A stretch of DNA of 64,000 nucleotides from contig NZ_JAMXFJ010000003.1 in the NCBI RefSeq assembly GCF_025460805.1, positions 407,555 through 471,554 on the forward strand, read 5' to 3'. Origin of the DNA: Microvirga sesbaniae (GTDB taxonomy: Bacteria > Pseudomonadota > Alphaproteobacteria > Rhizobiales > Beijerinckiaceae). Shown in pieces: positions 36,358 through 45,877 of this stretch. The notes under the pieces are model-generated. The model worked only from the letters and a program-made list of their open reading frames with translations, searched no databases and was not told the origin of the DNA. Both the position numbers and the translations under genes were made by a program. Position 1 is the first letter of the stretch; every line of letters begins with the position of its first letter.

Positions 36358-37806
36358 TCAGCGCTCGTGAAAGGATGCCGCCATGGCGGAGTAGATCGGC
36401 TTCAGCAGGTATTGCAGCACGGTCTTGGTGCCGGTGGTGATGTCCGCCTGGACGGTCATGCCGGCGACGAGCTGCGCGTGACGGGGGTCGTGGCCGACAT
36501 GCTGCTGCTTGAGGGCGATGCGGGCGCGGTAGTGCGGCTGCCGCTGCTCGTCGAGGAAGGTGCCGGCCGAGATGCGCTCCACCGTCCCCTCCACGGAGCC
36601 GAAGCGCGCATAGTCGAAGGCCTGGACCTTCACATGCACCGGTTGTCCGACCTCGATGAAGCCGATATCGCGCGGCATGAGCCGGACGTCGGCCACGAGC
36701 TGCGCGTCCTGCGGCATGACTTCCGCGACCAGGCCGCCGGGCGGCAGCACGGTTCCCGGGCGATGTACGGCAAGCCCGCGCACAACGCCGCCGATCGGCG
36801 CGCGGAGCAGGATCCGCTCGGCCCGGTCTTCCAGCTTGTGCACGACTTCCCTCGTCTCGGCGACCTCGAGGGCGACGCGCGCCGCCTCCTGCCGCGCCTC
36901 GTCCACGGCCGTGGACTGCGCCTCGACGACGCGAGCTTCCGCTTCGGCAAGACCCCGTTGCGCGGTGGCGCGCTGCCCGGTCAGCCGCTCGTGCTCGGCC
37001 TTGGCGCTCATGAAAAGGCGCTGCGCTTCCAGCACCGAGAGACGGGTCGTCAAGCCGCTTCGCGCGAGTTCCTCGCGGATTGCGAGTTCCTTGGAATGCA
37101 GCTCCATCTGTTCCCGAACCGACGCGATCTGCCCGGCCAGGGTGGCCAGATCGCCGCGCCGCTGCGCCACCTGCTCCTGGAGAACCGAGACACGGTCGGC
37201 CATCGCCCGCAGGCGCGCGGTCAGCGCCGCGCGCTGCGGCTCGAGGAAGAGCCCGGAGGACAGGGGCGGCATGGTCTGCGCGTCACCGCCCGCGGAAGCG
37301 ACGACCCCGGCGGTCGGCCCCTGGCGCCCGCGCAGGTCGAGAGCCAGCATGTTGCCCTCCGCGGCCGCGGCGAGCCGTTCGGCCTGCAACTGGAGGGATT
37401 CGAGCCGATGCCGCGCCTGCGACAGCTCAGACTGCGCCACCGCGTCGTTCATGCGCAGCAGAGGCTGCCCCTCCTCGACCGCTTCGCCCTCGTTCACGAG
37501 CACTTCGGCCACGATCCCGCCCTCGAGATGCTGAACGGGCGCCGGCGCCACCGTCGGGGCGATCTCGCCTACGCTGACGGCGACTTCCGGCACATGGGCC
37601 AGCGTCGCCCAGGTCAGTCCTGCCGCGACCAGGAGCCCGGTTCCGAGGACGACGGTGCGCTCGAGCCCATGCACCCGCAACTCTTCGAGGGCGAGCACGT
37701 GACCGTCCGGACGCGGCTTGCGGCTCGCACGCGGGAGGGCACGGCGGTCCGTCACCGGCGGGAGGATTTCGCCTGACGAGGCGGAGAGTGCGATCTTGCT
37801 CATCAT
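36358..37806 (-). CDS. HlyD-family type I secretion membrane-fusion protein
   Basis: Periplasmic adaptor linking the inner-membrane ABC exporter to a TolC-like channel, 482 aa. One N-terminal transmembrane helix (about residues 50-70) is followed by a lipoyl-like half motif (LEGGIVAEVLVNEGEAVEEG), long coiled-coil helices and a C-terminal beta domain with the family ending KTVLQYLLKPI. The start ATG (37806) overlaps the stop of the upstream ABC gene as ATGATGA. The giant repeat gene follows after eight bases, so both are one operon. Confidence 0.93.
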   Translation of the reverse strand: MMSKIALSASSGEILPPVTDRRALPRASRKPRPDGHVLALEELRVHGLERTVVLGTGLLVAAGLTWATLAHVPEVAVSVGEIAPTVAPAPVQHLEGGIVAEVLVNEGEAVEEGQPLLRMNDAVAQSELSQARHRLESLQLQAERLAAAAEGNMLALDLRGRQGPTAGVVASAGGDAQTMPPLSSGLFLEPQRAALTARLRAMADRVSVLQEQVAQRRGDLATLAGQIASVREQMELHSKELAIREELARSGLTTRLSVLEAQRLFMSAKAEHERLTGQRATAQRGLAEAEARVVEAQSTAVDEARQEAARVALEVAETREVVHKLEDRAERILLRAPIGGVVRGLAVHRPGTVLPPGGLVAEVMPQDAQLVADVRLMPRDIGFIEVGQPVHVKVQAFDYARFGSVEGTVERISAGTFLDEQRQPHYRARIALKQQHVGHDPRHAQLVAGMTVQADITTGTKTVLQYLLKPIYSAMAASFHER

Positions 37807-39992
37807 GCAACCTTCGAGTTGTTGGCCGCGGACAGATGGCCGAAGGCGGCGTTCGCCACGGACGGGCCGATCGGGGCTCTCGTCGGGCGTGGGCCGACGG
37901 GAGGAGCCGTCTGCTGGTCGAGTTCTTCCACCTGCCCGTCGCGCAGGCGCAGGACGCGGTCGGCAAGCCGGATGTGGCTCGGCCGGTGGGTCGCCATCAG
38001 GATGGTGCAACGGCCGCGGCGCGAGGCGATGACGTCGGTGAAGGCTTTCGCGCAGGCGTCGTCGAGACCCGCGACGGGTTCATCGAGCAGCAGGATCGGC
38101 GCGTCGCGCAGCAAGGCGCCCGCCAGGGCGATCCGTTGCAGGATGCTGCGCGGCAGGCGGCCGCTCTGGTTGTCGCCGACCCGGGTGTCGAAACCCTGCG
38201 GCAGGGCCTCGATGGCCTCGAGGACTCCGGCTTCGGCGGCCGCGGCGCGCAGCTCCGCGTCCGATGCGCTCGGGCGCGCGAGACGCAGGTTCTGCGCCAC
38301 CGTGCCGTAGAGAAGTCCGGGCGATTGCGGCACCCAGCCGATGCTGCGACGGAGCACGGCGGGATTGAAGGAACGCACGTCGTGGCTGTCGATCCGCACC
38401 AGGCCGCCCTGAGGCCTGTAGAGCCCTGCGATCAGCAGAAGCAGGGTCGACTTCCCGCTCCCTTCCGCACCCGTCACCGCGACGACCTGACCGGGCTGGA
38501 TGGCGAAGCTGGCGCCGGCGAGGACCGGTTCGGATTGCGGGAGATAACGCAGGGTCACGCGCTGGAACACGATGGCGCCATGCTCCGGCGGCGCCATCCG
38601 CGCCTCAAGCGGCGGAGGCCGCTCCGTCTCGAGCGCCATCAGCCCGTCGACCTGCCGGATGGAGGCCTGAGTCTGCTCCCAGCGGGACAGCATGACGAAG
38701 CAGGTCTGCATCGGGCCGAGAACCCGCCAGATCAGCATCATGCCCGCGATCAGCGCGCCCGCGGTCATCGCGCCGCCGAGGACCGCGAGCACGCCCATCA
38801 CGACGGCGGCGAGACCCGAAAGGGTCACGAGCGCCTGGCTCGTGGCGAGAACCGACCCGGACAAGGTGCTGACCCGGGCCGAGGCGACGGCCGCCGCGGC
38901 CGCTGCCGCGGAATAGCGATCGATCCAACGCTCCTCGGCTCCGACGAGCTTCAGGGTTCTGACGGTTTCGAGTGCTTCGACGGCGAGGGCTTCCCGCGCC
39001 TGATTGGCCCGGGCGGCCTGCTCGATCGCCAGCCGCATCGGTCCGCGGGAGACGAGGTAGAGGGCCACGAACCCGATCGCCGTGCCGACCGGAACCACCG
39101 CGATCCAGCCCCCCAGCACCACCATGAGCACGATGACGAGCAGCGTGAACGGCATGTCGAGAAGGGCGACGGCGAAACTCCCGGTGAGAAATTCCCGAAT
39201 GGCCGCAAAGTCCCGCAGACGTGAGACCTGGGAGGCGGTCCCGGCCCTTTCCACCAGGGCCGTCGGCAAGGACATGAGCTGCGTGAAGACCGCGCTCGGC
39301 ACCGTCCGGTCGAGCCGTTCCGCGATGCTGAGCAGCGCCCGCTGGCGAATGGACCGGAATGCGACCTCGAGGAGGATGGCGATTGCCGCACCGACGACCA
39401 GCATCGGCAGGGTCTGCGGGCTGTAACCGGCGATCACCGTATCGAAGACCGACATGGTGAACACGGGCACCGCGAGCCCGAGCACCGCCATCAATCCGCT
39501 GATGCCCAGCAGCGCCGGCAGATCGCCGCGGAACCGTCGGGCGATCCCGCTGAACCATCCCTGACGCGACGTGCCCGCATCCGCATCGATGACGAGCATC
39601 AAGGTCCCGCGAAGCGTCTCGGGACTGCAGGGCTCCACGTGGCCGGTCGCCCCGTCGAGAAGAAGGATTCTCCCCTCTTCATCGCGATAGACGATCGCCG
39701 CCGCGCCGCCCGTCGGCAGCAGGATCGCCGGCAGTCGCCTCGGATCGAGGCTCCCGCGCGACAGGCGCTCCATGCGGGTCGGATAGCCGAGGATGGCCAG
39801 AGTGTTCCGCACGTCCGTGATGTCGAGATCCGGTTTGACGTGCGGCAGAGCCGACAGAAGATCGTCCGCACTGCCGGACCATTCCATCAGCCACAGCATG
39901 GTCGTCAGGCAGCGGGAGAGATCGGACGGAGCGACTAGGTCCTCCGGCAGCTCCAGCGGAAAGCGCGAACGATCTTCTGTGGCCAGGTTCAT
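37803..39992 (-). CDS. Type I secretion ABC transporter, permease-ATPase with N-terminal C39-like domain
   Basis: Inner-membrane exporter subunit of 729 aa. The N-terminal ~130 residues resemble a degenerate C39 peptidase-like domain (LLSALPHVKPDLDITDVRN) without an obvious catalytic Cys. Six transmembrane helices and an ATPase domain follow. Walker A is GAEGSGKST and Walker B is ILLLDEPVAGLD with the catalytic Glu. The signature region reads NQSGRLPRSILQR instead of LSGGQ. Start at 39992 overlaps the stop of the preceding ABC gene as ATGA. It probably forms a heterodimer with the upstream paralogue. Confidence 0.9.
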   Translation of the reverse strand: MNLATEDRSRFPLELPEDLVAPSDLSRCLTTMLWLMEWSGSADDLLSALPHVKPDLDITDVRNTLAILGYPTRMERLSRGSLDPRRLPAILLPTGGAAAIVYRDEEGRILLLDGATGHVEPCSPETLRGTLMLVIDADAGTSRQGWFSGIARRFRGDLPALLGISGLMAVLGLAVPVFTMSVFDTVIAGYSPQTLPMLVVGAAIAILLEVAFRSIRQRALLSIAERLDRTVPSAVFTQLMSLPTALVERAGTASQVSRLRDFAAIREFLTGSFAVALLDMPFTLLVIVLMVVLGGWIAVVPVGTAIGFVALYLVSRGPMRLAIEQAARANQAREALAVEALETVRTLKLVGAEERWIDRYSAAAAAAAVASARVSTLSGSVLATSQALVTLSGLAAVVMGVLAVLGGAMTAGALIAGMMLIWRVLGPMQTCFVMLSRWEQTQASIRQVDGLMALETERPPPLEARMAPPEHGAIVFQRVTLRYLPQSEPVLAGASFAIQPGQVVAVTGAEGSGKSTLLLLIAGLYRPQGGLVRIDSHDVRSFNPAVLRRSIGWVPQSPGLLYGTVAQNLRLARPSASDAELRAAAAEAGVLEAIEALPQGFDTRVGDNQSGRLPRSILQRIALAGALLRDAPILLLDEPVAGLDDACAKAFTDVIASRRGRCTILMATHRPSHIRLADRVLRLRDGQVEELDQQTAPPVGPRPTRAPIGPSVANAAFGHLSAANNSKVA

Positions 39993-41689
39993 GACACGCG
40001 CTCCAAACGGCTGTCCCGGATCGTGTAGACCCGGCTGGCGATGTTCAAGGTGGAGGGACGGTGCGTGACGATCACGACCGTCACCCTGCCCCGGAGGTCC
40101 GCCAGGAGGCGAGCCAGCCGTGCATCGCTGTCGCCGTCGATCTGGGACGTGATGTCGTCGAGGAGGAGGATGCGCGGCTCCTCCACCAACGCACGGACCA
40201 CGCCGATCCGCTGGGCCGCGCCCCGCGGCAGGGGCGTGGCCGCCACACCGACCTGAGTGTGCCAGCCGCCCGGCAAGGCGCTGGCGACCTGGTCGAGGCC
40301 GAGTTCCGTGGCGAGGCGCAGGGCCAGGCCCTCGCGCTGCGGTTGATGCATCGTCATGTTCTGCAACAGCGTGCCCCGGACCAGCGCCGGGTCCGGCGGC
40401 ACCAGAGCGACCAGCCGCCGTGCCGGACCGACGTCGACCCCGGCGAGATCCTGCCCGTCGATCCGAACCTGCCCGCTCGTCGCCTTGAGGTCTCCCGCGA
40501 TCAGGCGCAGCAACGTGGATCGACCCGACCCGTTGGAGCCCGTGATGCCGACGATCTCGCCGGGCAAGGCCTCCAGGTCGAGACCGTCGAACAGCCATTC
40601 GCCGTGGCGCGGGGTGCGAAACCGAACGTCCTGCAGGTGGATGTGCCCGGCCGGCACGTCCAATGTCGGGCGCTCGGGGTTCCGCTCCTGAGGCAATGCG
40701 CCGATCTCGGCGACACGCCGCTTGCTCTCCCGGAGCGATTGCAGGCGCGACCACAGGGCGACACCGCCGAGCAGAGGCTGCATCGTGCGGCCGACCAGCA
40801 TGGTGCAGGCGCCGAGCCCGCCCACGCTGAGCTGTCCGCTCAGAACCATGTGGCAGCCGAAGGCCGCGACCCCCACAGTGGCGACCTGGGCCAGCAGCAT
40901 GCCGCCTTCCTGACCGGACGAGATCGTATGCGACAGCTTCCGGCGCAACTGGGCGGAGCCGTTCTGCAGGCGCTCGTAGCGCCGCTCGAGCAAGGGCTCG
41001 GCACCCAACACCTTCATGGAATGAATGCAGTTCAGGGTGTCGAACAGGAAATTGAAGCGACGTTCTTCGGCCATCGCGAGATCATGAGCCGCGCGGCGGA
41101 CACGGCGTCCGGTCAGCGCCGCCAGCAGCCCGACGCCGGCCAGGAGCGTCAGGGGCACCAGGACCAGCGGACCTGCCAGATACCAGATGCCGAGGAGGTA
41201 GAGCAGCGCGAAAGGCAGGTCGAGCATCGCCTGCAGGGCGGGGCCGGACCAGGCCTCGCGCAGGGTGCCGATCGCCGAGAGGCGCTCGGCGTAATAGCCG
41301 TTGCCGTGGGCCTCGAGCTCGGACAGGGGAGCATTCAGCAGGCACTCCATGGCCTGGCGGTGGGCCTGGGCCTCCGACGTTGCCGCGACACGGGCAAGCA
41401 CCCGGCCGCGCACGTGCCGCAAGAGCGCCTCCAGAAGAACCGCGACGGCCACCGTCGTGGCAAGCACCGCCAGGGTCCCGACGGCCTTGTTCGGCAGGAT
41501 CCGGTCATAGACCTGGAGCAGCGCGACGGGAAGCGCCAGCGCGAGCAGGGTGATGAGCAGCGTCGCCTCGATCACCGGGATCATGAACCCGATCCCGAAG
41601 CGGCCGATCAGGCCTCTGAACGGGCGTGTCAGCCAGGGGCCGGCGGACACCATCGATGGTGCCGCGGTAGAAACGGCGGACCGATCCAT
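39989..41689 (-). CDS. Type I secretion ABC transporter subunit with degenerate ATPase site (566 aa)
   Basis: Second permease-ATPase of the exporter and first gene of the operon. It has a six-helix membrane domain but no C39-like domain. The nucleotide-binding domain is atypical: Walker A reads GSNGSGRST, with Arg (codon CGA) in place of the invariant Lys. Walker B ends LLLDDITSQ, with Asp in place of the catalytic Glu. The signature region is TPLPRGAAQR. The switch His is kept (VTHRPS). This pattern suggests a low-activity or regulatory half of a heterodimer. No TolC-type gene is adjacent. Confidence 0.88.
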   Translation of the reverse strand: MDRSAVSTAAPSMVSAGPWLTRPFRGLIGRFGIGFMIPVIEATLLITLLALALPVALLQVYDRILPNKAVGTLAVLATTVAVAVLLEALLRHVRGRVLARVAATSEAQAHRQAMECLLNAPLSELEAHGNGYYAERLSAIGTLREAWSGPALQAMLDLPFALLYLLGIWYLAGPLVLVPLTLLAGVGLLAALTGRRVRRAAHDLAMAEERRFNFLFDTLNCIHSMKVLGAEPLLERRYERLQNGSAQLRRKLSHTISSGQEGGMLLAQVATVGVAAFGCHMVLSGQLSVGGLGACTMLVGRTMQPLLGGVALWSRLQSLRESKRRVAEIGALPQERNPERPTLDVPAGHIHLQDVRFRTPRHGEWLFDGLDLEALPGEIVGITGSNGSGRSTLLRLIAGDLKATSGQVRIDGQDLAGVDVGPARRLVALVPPDPALVRGTLLQNMTMHQPQREGLALRLATELGLDQVASALPGGWHTQVGVAATPLPRGAAQRIGVVRALVEEPRILLLDDITSQIDGDSDARLARLLADLRGRVTVVIVTHRPSTLNIASRVYTIRDSRLERVS

Positions 41690-42058
41690 AACGCTACCAA
41701 TGGCCTTTCGGCCGAAAGAACAATGATGATGTCTTTGATGAAATATACCGGGCTCTCACCGGTATGGCGGGACGGCATCATGCCTTTGAGCCAGCCTCAT
41801 CTGAGTGAGCGCCCAACCCGCCATGAGTTTCAGCCTATAGCTACACTAGAATTCGGAAATATTTTCTTATGTGTCAATGCAATGTTGTGTCGCGCCCGCT
41901 CGTAACATTCTGGTAAAGTTAACATTCGACCCTGGAACTCCTCGGACGCTGCATCGAAGTCCCGACGCGAACGGCTCCGGGATCTGGGCTCCATCGGCCG
42001 CGCGGCAAAGGTCCGCCTCCAGGCCTGAGCGGAGAACAGGCGCTGCGCCAAGTCTGCG
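41690..42058. promoter_or_regulatory. Upstream region of the type I secretion operon
   Basis: About 370 nt without a gene. It contains a perfect 14-bp palindrome ctttcggccgaaag (41705-41718), just upstream of the first ABC gene. A 7-bp dyad, ataccgg/ccggtat with a 7-base spacer (41745-41765), lies nearby. An AT-rich block around 41840-41880 carries TTGACA on the minus strand (41877-41872). Operator and promoter roles are inferred from position only. Confidence 0.35.
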
Positions 42059-42769
42059 TCACGGTGGCAAGAGCAATGCGGCCGCACCGTCCAGGTCCGA
42101 CACCTCCGAATAAGGCAGCCAGTCCGGGTTGCCCGCCTCCCCCCGCCGGTTCACCCAGATGCCGCGGAGGCCCAGTTCGTGACAGGCCTTCATGTCCCAG
42201 TACATGCCCATGGCGACGTGCACCATCTGGTCGGGCGTGACACCTATCGTGCGGTAGGCGTATTCGAAGAGCTGTCGCGACGGCTTGTAAGCCCGCGCCT
42301 GTTCGGCGGTGATGACGTAGTCGAACGGGACCCCGATGCGCGCCACGGTCGGGGCGATAAGATCGTCGTCGGAGTTCGTGAAGATCGCGAGCTTGTAGCG
42401 CTCGCGCAGGCGCCGCAGGACCTCCGGGACCTCGGCGTGCGGGCCCATCCTCATGGGCGAGGACGCGATGCGCTCGATCTCGTCCGCGCCCGGAGTCAGC
42501 CCGTGTTCGCGGAACGCAGCGGCAAAGCCGATGCGCAGGATGTCCTTGTAGAGGCGGTGCGGCCTTTCCGCCGTCAGGCGCCGCCCCTGCGCGGAGAAGC
42601 TGTCGAGGATCGCGGATGCGCTCGCGCCGCTCGCCTCGTGCCGCGCCAGCGCGGCACCGATCTCGCGCTCGAGCACCTCGTACCATTGCACGAGCGTCCC
42701 ATAGCAGTCGAACGAGATGACCTTCGGGGTAGGATCGAGCTTGAACATCGCGGTGTCGGATCCGGGCAT
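42059..42769 (-). CDS. Haloacid dehalogenase type II / HAD-superfamily hydrolase
   Basis: HAD hydrolase of about 236 aa. Motif I is SFDCYGTLVQW with the nucleophile Asp. Motif II is FTNSDDD. Motif III is the Lys of RAYKPSRQLF. Motif IV lies in VAMGMYWDMK, where the usual acidic pair is partly altered. It resembles L-2-haloacid dehalogenase-type enzymes. Start uncertain: ATGs at 42826, 42769 and 42748 are all in frame. It is separated from the upstream aromatic operon by a palindromic repeat. Confidence 0.8.
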   Translation of the reverse strand: MPGSDTAMFKLDPTPKVISFDCYGTLVQWYEVLEREIGAALARHEASGASASAILDSFSAQGRRLTAERPHRLYKDILRIGFAAAFREHGLTPGADEIERIASSPMRMGPHAEVPEVLRRLRERYKLAIFTNSDDDLIAPTVARIGVPFDYVITAEQARAYKPSRQLFEYAYRTIGVTPDQMVHVAMGMYWDMKACHELGLRGIWVNRRGEAGNPDWLPYSEVSDLDGAAALLLPP

Positions 42770-42869
42770 CGGGAGAGCCTGCTGTTCGTCATGCCTCGAC
42801 AAGGCTTCACCACGGCAGCGGATCACGAAACCGCGGCCGCGGCAACGCTTCGGCGCGATTCAGGCCCTG

Positions 42870-42950
42870 GAGCTGTTTCCACGAGCGTGGAAACAGCTCT
42901 CTTCCTTGGCTTGCCGCATTTTTCAACGGCGGACCGGATCCACTTCGCCG
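42870..42950. repeat. Palindromic intergenic repeat
   Basis: A perfect 14-bp hairpin gagctgtttccacg/cgtggaaacagctc with a 2-base loop (42870-42899). It is followed by a segment ggaccggatccacttcgccg that matches in part the repeat at 55221-55240 (accggatccactttt). Such mosaic palindromic repeats are common between genes in Hyphomicrobiales. No U-tract follows, so it is not called a terminator. Confidence 0.6.
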
Positions 42951-42959
42951 AAAATAGCT

Positions 42960-43922
42960 CTAATCGCTCATCTCGACCGGCGGCGTCCCATAGGTGTGAA
43001 ACGACTCGACGGTCTTCATGCCCCAGGCCTGGCCCTTGCGGCGCTCCGCCTCCGTCCACACGATCGGCTTCCAGTCCGGGGCCAGGATGAGGCGGGCGCC
43101 GGCGTTGCAGACCTCGACCCGGTTACCCCCCGGTTCGTAGACATACAGGAAGAAGGTCTGCTGCACCGCGTGCTTGTGCGGACCGGATTCGATGGAAACG
43201 CCGGCCTCCAGGAAGATGTCGGCGGCTCTCAGGACGTCCTCGCGGCTGTCGAGCGCGTAGGTCAGGTGATGGAACCGACCCCTCGCACCGGTATGGTCCC
43301 GCGTGAACGCGAAGTCGTAGCTCTTGTTGGTCAGCGTCATCCACATGCCGGCCTCGGTGCCGTCGTCGAGGACGATCTGCTCGGTCAGCCGGCAGCCGAG
43401 ATAGGTCTCGTAGAAGATCCGGTTCTCCCGGATGTCCGCCGCGAGGCAGTTCAGATGATCGAGCCGGCGGACATTGACGCCCCGGGCCGGGAACCGCTGC
43501 GCCTGGTTCTTAAGAGCCGGCTTCAGCTCCGGCGGAGCCTGGTACCACTCGGTCTCGTAGTAGAGCTCCACCACGTGCCCGTCCGGATCGCGACACAGGA
43601 AGGCCGGCCCGTGACCGAGATCGCCGTCCGTCCAGCCGATCTCGTAACCCGATCCCTTCAGAGAAGCGACGCGACGCTCGAGTGCCTGCCGGCTGCGGGC
43701 GCGAAAGGCCATATGGCCCATGCCGGGCTTCTTCGAGGCGGTGAGCTTGAGCGAGTGGCGCTCGTAGTCGTCCCAACCGCGAAGGTAGACCGAATCGCCC
43801 TGCCGTCCGCTCTCCGTCATGCCGAGCACGTCGACGAAGAAGCGAAGGCTCTCCTCGGGCCTGGGCGTGAGCAGCTCAAGGTGGCCGAGATGGGCCAGGT
43901 CGAGCACCGGTTCGTCCTGCAT
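42960..43922 (-). CDS. Extradiol (catechol 2,3-) dioxygenase, VOC family
   Basis: Type I extradiol ring-cleavage dioxygenase, 320 aa, with two VOC domains. In the C-terminal domain the iron ligands are visible: His in RRLDHLNCLA, His in RFHHLTYAL and Glu in GGNRVEVC. The ATG at 43922 has a GAGGGA ribosome-binding site; the longer open frame runs through upstream genes and is not real. It is the last aromatic gene of the long leftward operon. Substrate (a catechol derivative) not readable from sequence. Confidence 0.86.
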   Translation of the reverse strand: MQDEPVLDLAHLGHLELLTPRPEESLRFFVDVLGMTESGRQGDSVYLRGWDDYERHSLKLTASKKPGMGHMAFRARSRQALERRVASLKGSGYEIGWTDGDLGHGPAFLCRDPDGHVVELYYETEWYQAPPELKPALKNQAQRFPARGVNVRRLDHLNCLAADIRENRIFYETYLGCRLTEQIVLDDGTEAGMWMTLTNKSYDFAFTRDHTGARGRFHHLTYALDSREDVLRAADIFLEAGVSIESGPHKHAVQQTFFLYVYEPGGNRVEVCNAGARLILAPDWKPIVWTEAERRKGQAWGMKTVESFHTYGTPPVEMSD

Positions 43923-43984
43923 CGTCGTATCCCTCGCGTGTGACGGGATTGGCGAGGGAACTCTTTGCTCCCTCGCCTGCCCGA

Positions 43985-45118
43985 TCAGGCCGCCTGCTTG
44001 GCTCCGGAGCCGGGGCTGCCCCACACCTCTTCGGCGATCTCGACGATCATGCGCAGCTTGGCCCATTGCTCGTCCTCGGCCAGGGTGTTGCCCTCCTCGG
44101 TGGAGGCGAAGCCGCATTGGGGCGAGAGGCAGAGCTGGTCCAGATCGACGTATTTCGTCGCCTCGTCGATCCGGCGCTTGATGTCGTCCTTGTGCTCGAG
44201 GATGCCGGTCTTGGAGGTCACGAGGCCGAGAACGACGGACTTGCCCTTGGGCAGGAAGCGCAGGGGCTCGAAGCCGCCGGCGCGGTCCGTGTCCCATTCC
44301 ATGAAGTAGCCGTCCACCGGCATGCGGTTGAACAGCACCTCCGCGACCGGCTCGTATCCGCCGGACGCGATGAAGGTCGAGCGGAAGTTGCCGCGGCACA
44401 GGTGCATGGTGATCGTCAGATCCTCCGGCTTGTCCCTGAGCGCCTCGCGCACCATGCCGGCATAGATCTCGGGCTGCTTCTCCGGGTCGTCCCCGCGCTG
44501 GCGCAGCATCTCGCGCTGCTCCGGATCGCAGAGATAGGCGAAGGAGATGTCGTCGAGCTGCAGATAGCGGCAGCCGGCATCGTAGAAGGCGTGAACGGCC
44601 TTGTTGTAGGCCCGGCCGACATCGGCATAGAAATCGTCCATGTCGGGATAGACGCCCATGTTCATCATCTTCCGCCCGCCGCGGTAATGGAGCATGCTCG
44701 GTCCCGGAATGGTCATCTTGGCGACCCGGTCCGTGTTGTCCTTCACGAAGCGGAAGTGGTCGATCATCGGATGCTGGCCGGAGAAGCCGACCTTGCCGGT
44801 GATCCGCAGCGCCTTCGAAATGCCGACGCCGCCCTTGAAGTTCATGCCCGAATCGGCCTCGACGGAGGTGACGCCGTCGAGATGCTCCAGGAAGTCGAAA
44901 TGCCAGAAGGCGCGGCGGAACTCGCCGTCCGTCACCGCCTGCAGGCCGATCTCCTCCTGTTTCCTGATCAGGGCCCGGATCTCGCGGTCCTCCACCTCCT
45001 TCAGGGCCTCGTCCGAGATCTCGCCGTCGTGATGCTTGTGGCGCGCCTCCTTCAAGGCGGCGGTCCGAAGCAGGCTGCCGACCATATCGGCGCGGAAAGG
45101 CGGTTTCGTGCGTTGCAT
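43985..45118 (-). CDS. MetE C-terminal-domain-like methyltransferase
   Basis: A 377-aa single-domain protein similar to the C-terminal catalytic half of cobalamin-independent methionine synthase (YxjG/YxjH type). Zinc ligands appear in MHLCRGN (His, Cys) and SPQCGFAS (Cys). Substrate-binding DLDQLCLSPQCGF and VTDGEFRR fit the family. Such enzymes transfer a methyl group to a thiol. Its place in an operon with a demethylase-like Rieske oxygenase and an extradiol dioxygenase hints at handling of methyl groups from methoxylated aromatics, which is inference. Confidence 0.82.
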   Translation of the reverse strand: MQRTKPPFRADMVGSLLRTAALKEARHKHHDGEISDEALKEVEDREIRALIRKQEEIGLQAVTDGEFRRAFWHFDFLEHLDGVTSVEADSGMNFKGGVGISKALRITGKVGFSGQHPMIDHFRFVKDNTDRVAKMTIPGPSMLHYRGGRKMMNMGVYPDMDDFYADVGRAYNKAVHAFYDAGCRYLQLDDISFAYLCDPEQREMLRQRGDDPEKQPEIYAGMVREALRDKPEDLTITMHLCRGNFRSTFIASGGYEPVAEVLFNRMPVDGYFMEWDTDRAGGFEPLRFLPKGKSVVLGLVTSKTGILEHKDDIKRRIDEATKYVDLDQLCLSPQCGFASTEEGNTLAEDEQWAKLRMIVEIAEEVWGSPGSGAKQAA

Positions 45119-45142
45119 GGGCTTTCCTCCAGATGAAAAAAT

Positions 45143-45877
45143 CTAACGTGCGGCCATCCGGGCCGGCTTCTTCTTGGCCGTCACCCCGAGATGCTGCTCG
45201 AGGGCGGCCGGGTCGTCGATCAGCGACCGGCTCGTGCCGGAATGCACGATGGTGCCGCGGTCGAGGATGACGGCATTGTCGGTGACGCCGAGGATCTTCT
45301 GGGCGTGCTGCTCCACCACGATGGCGGACATGCCCTCCTGGCGGATGATCCGGTTCAGGGCCGCCAGCAGTTCCTCGATGATGATCGGAGCCAGCCCCTC
45401 CGTGGGCTCGTCCAGCAGCATGAGCTTGGGGTTGAGCACGAGCGCGCGGGCGATGGCGAGCATCTGCTGCTCGCCGCCCGAGAGCTGGTTGCCGAGATTG
45501 GAGCGGCGCTCCTTGAGGCGGGGGAACATCTCGTAGACGCGGGCCAGCGTCCAAGGCCCGGGGAGCGCCACCGCGGTGATGTTCTCCTCCACGGTCAGGG
45601 ACTTGAAGATGTTGCGCTCCTGCGGCACCCAGCCGATCCCGGCGAGCGCCCGCCGGTCCGGGCGGGCCGCCGTGACGTCCTGGCCGTCGAGCCGGATCGA
45701 GCCGCCGCGCAGCCGCGTCACCCCGATGATCGTGTTGAGCAGGGTCGTCTTGCCGGTGCCGTTGCGCCCGAGCACGGCGAGCGACTCCCCGGGCTTGAGC
45801 GACAGGTCGATCTTCGAGATCACGACGGCCTCGCCGTAACCGGCGGAGACCTGGCTGAGCTGCAGAAGGTCATTCAT
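45143..45877 (-). CDS. livF: Branched-chain-type ABC transporter ATP-binding protein LivF
   Basis: ATPase of a HAAT-family importer, 244 aa. Walker A LGRNGTGKTT, signature LSGGEQQMLAIARAL, Walker B LMLLDEPTEGLAP. The Q-loop reads GWVPQERNIF, as in LivF. Overlaps livG by eight bases. In this context the transporter more likely carries an aromatic acid than amino acids. Confidence 0.93.
   Translation of the reverse strand: MNDLLQLSQVSAGYGEAVVISKIDLSLKPGESLAVLGRNGTGKTTLLNTIIGVTRLRGGSIRLDGQDVTAARPDRRALAGIGWVPQERNIFKSLTVEENITAVALPGPWTLARVYEMFPRLKERRSNLGNQLSGGEQQMLAIARALVLNPKLMLLDEPTEGLAPIIIEELLAALNRIIRQEGMSAIVVEQHAQKILGVTDNAVILDRGTIVHSGTSRSLIDDPAALEQHLGVTAKKKPARMAAR

Noticed and set aside
42870-42899. 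Strong 14-bp hairpin after the dioxygenase gene as a terminator
   Set aside because: No U-tract on either strand, and the flank matches another intergenic repeat, so it was listed as a repeat.
42960-45554. An 864-aa open frame covering the dioxygenase and upstream genes
   Set aside because: Only its last 320 codons match a protein family. The rest is antisense-like or off-frame sequence across the MetE-like and livF genes, each of which has its own clear frame and start.
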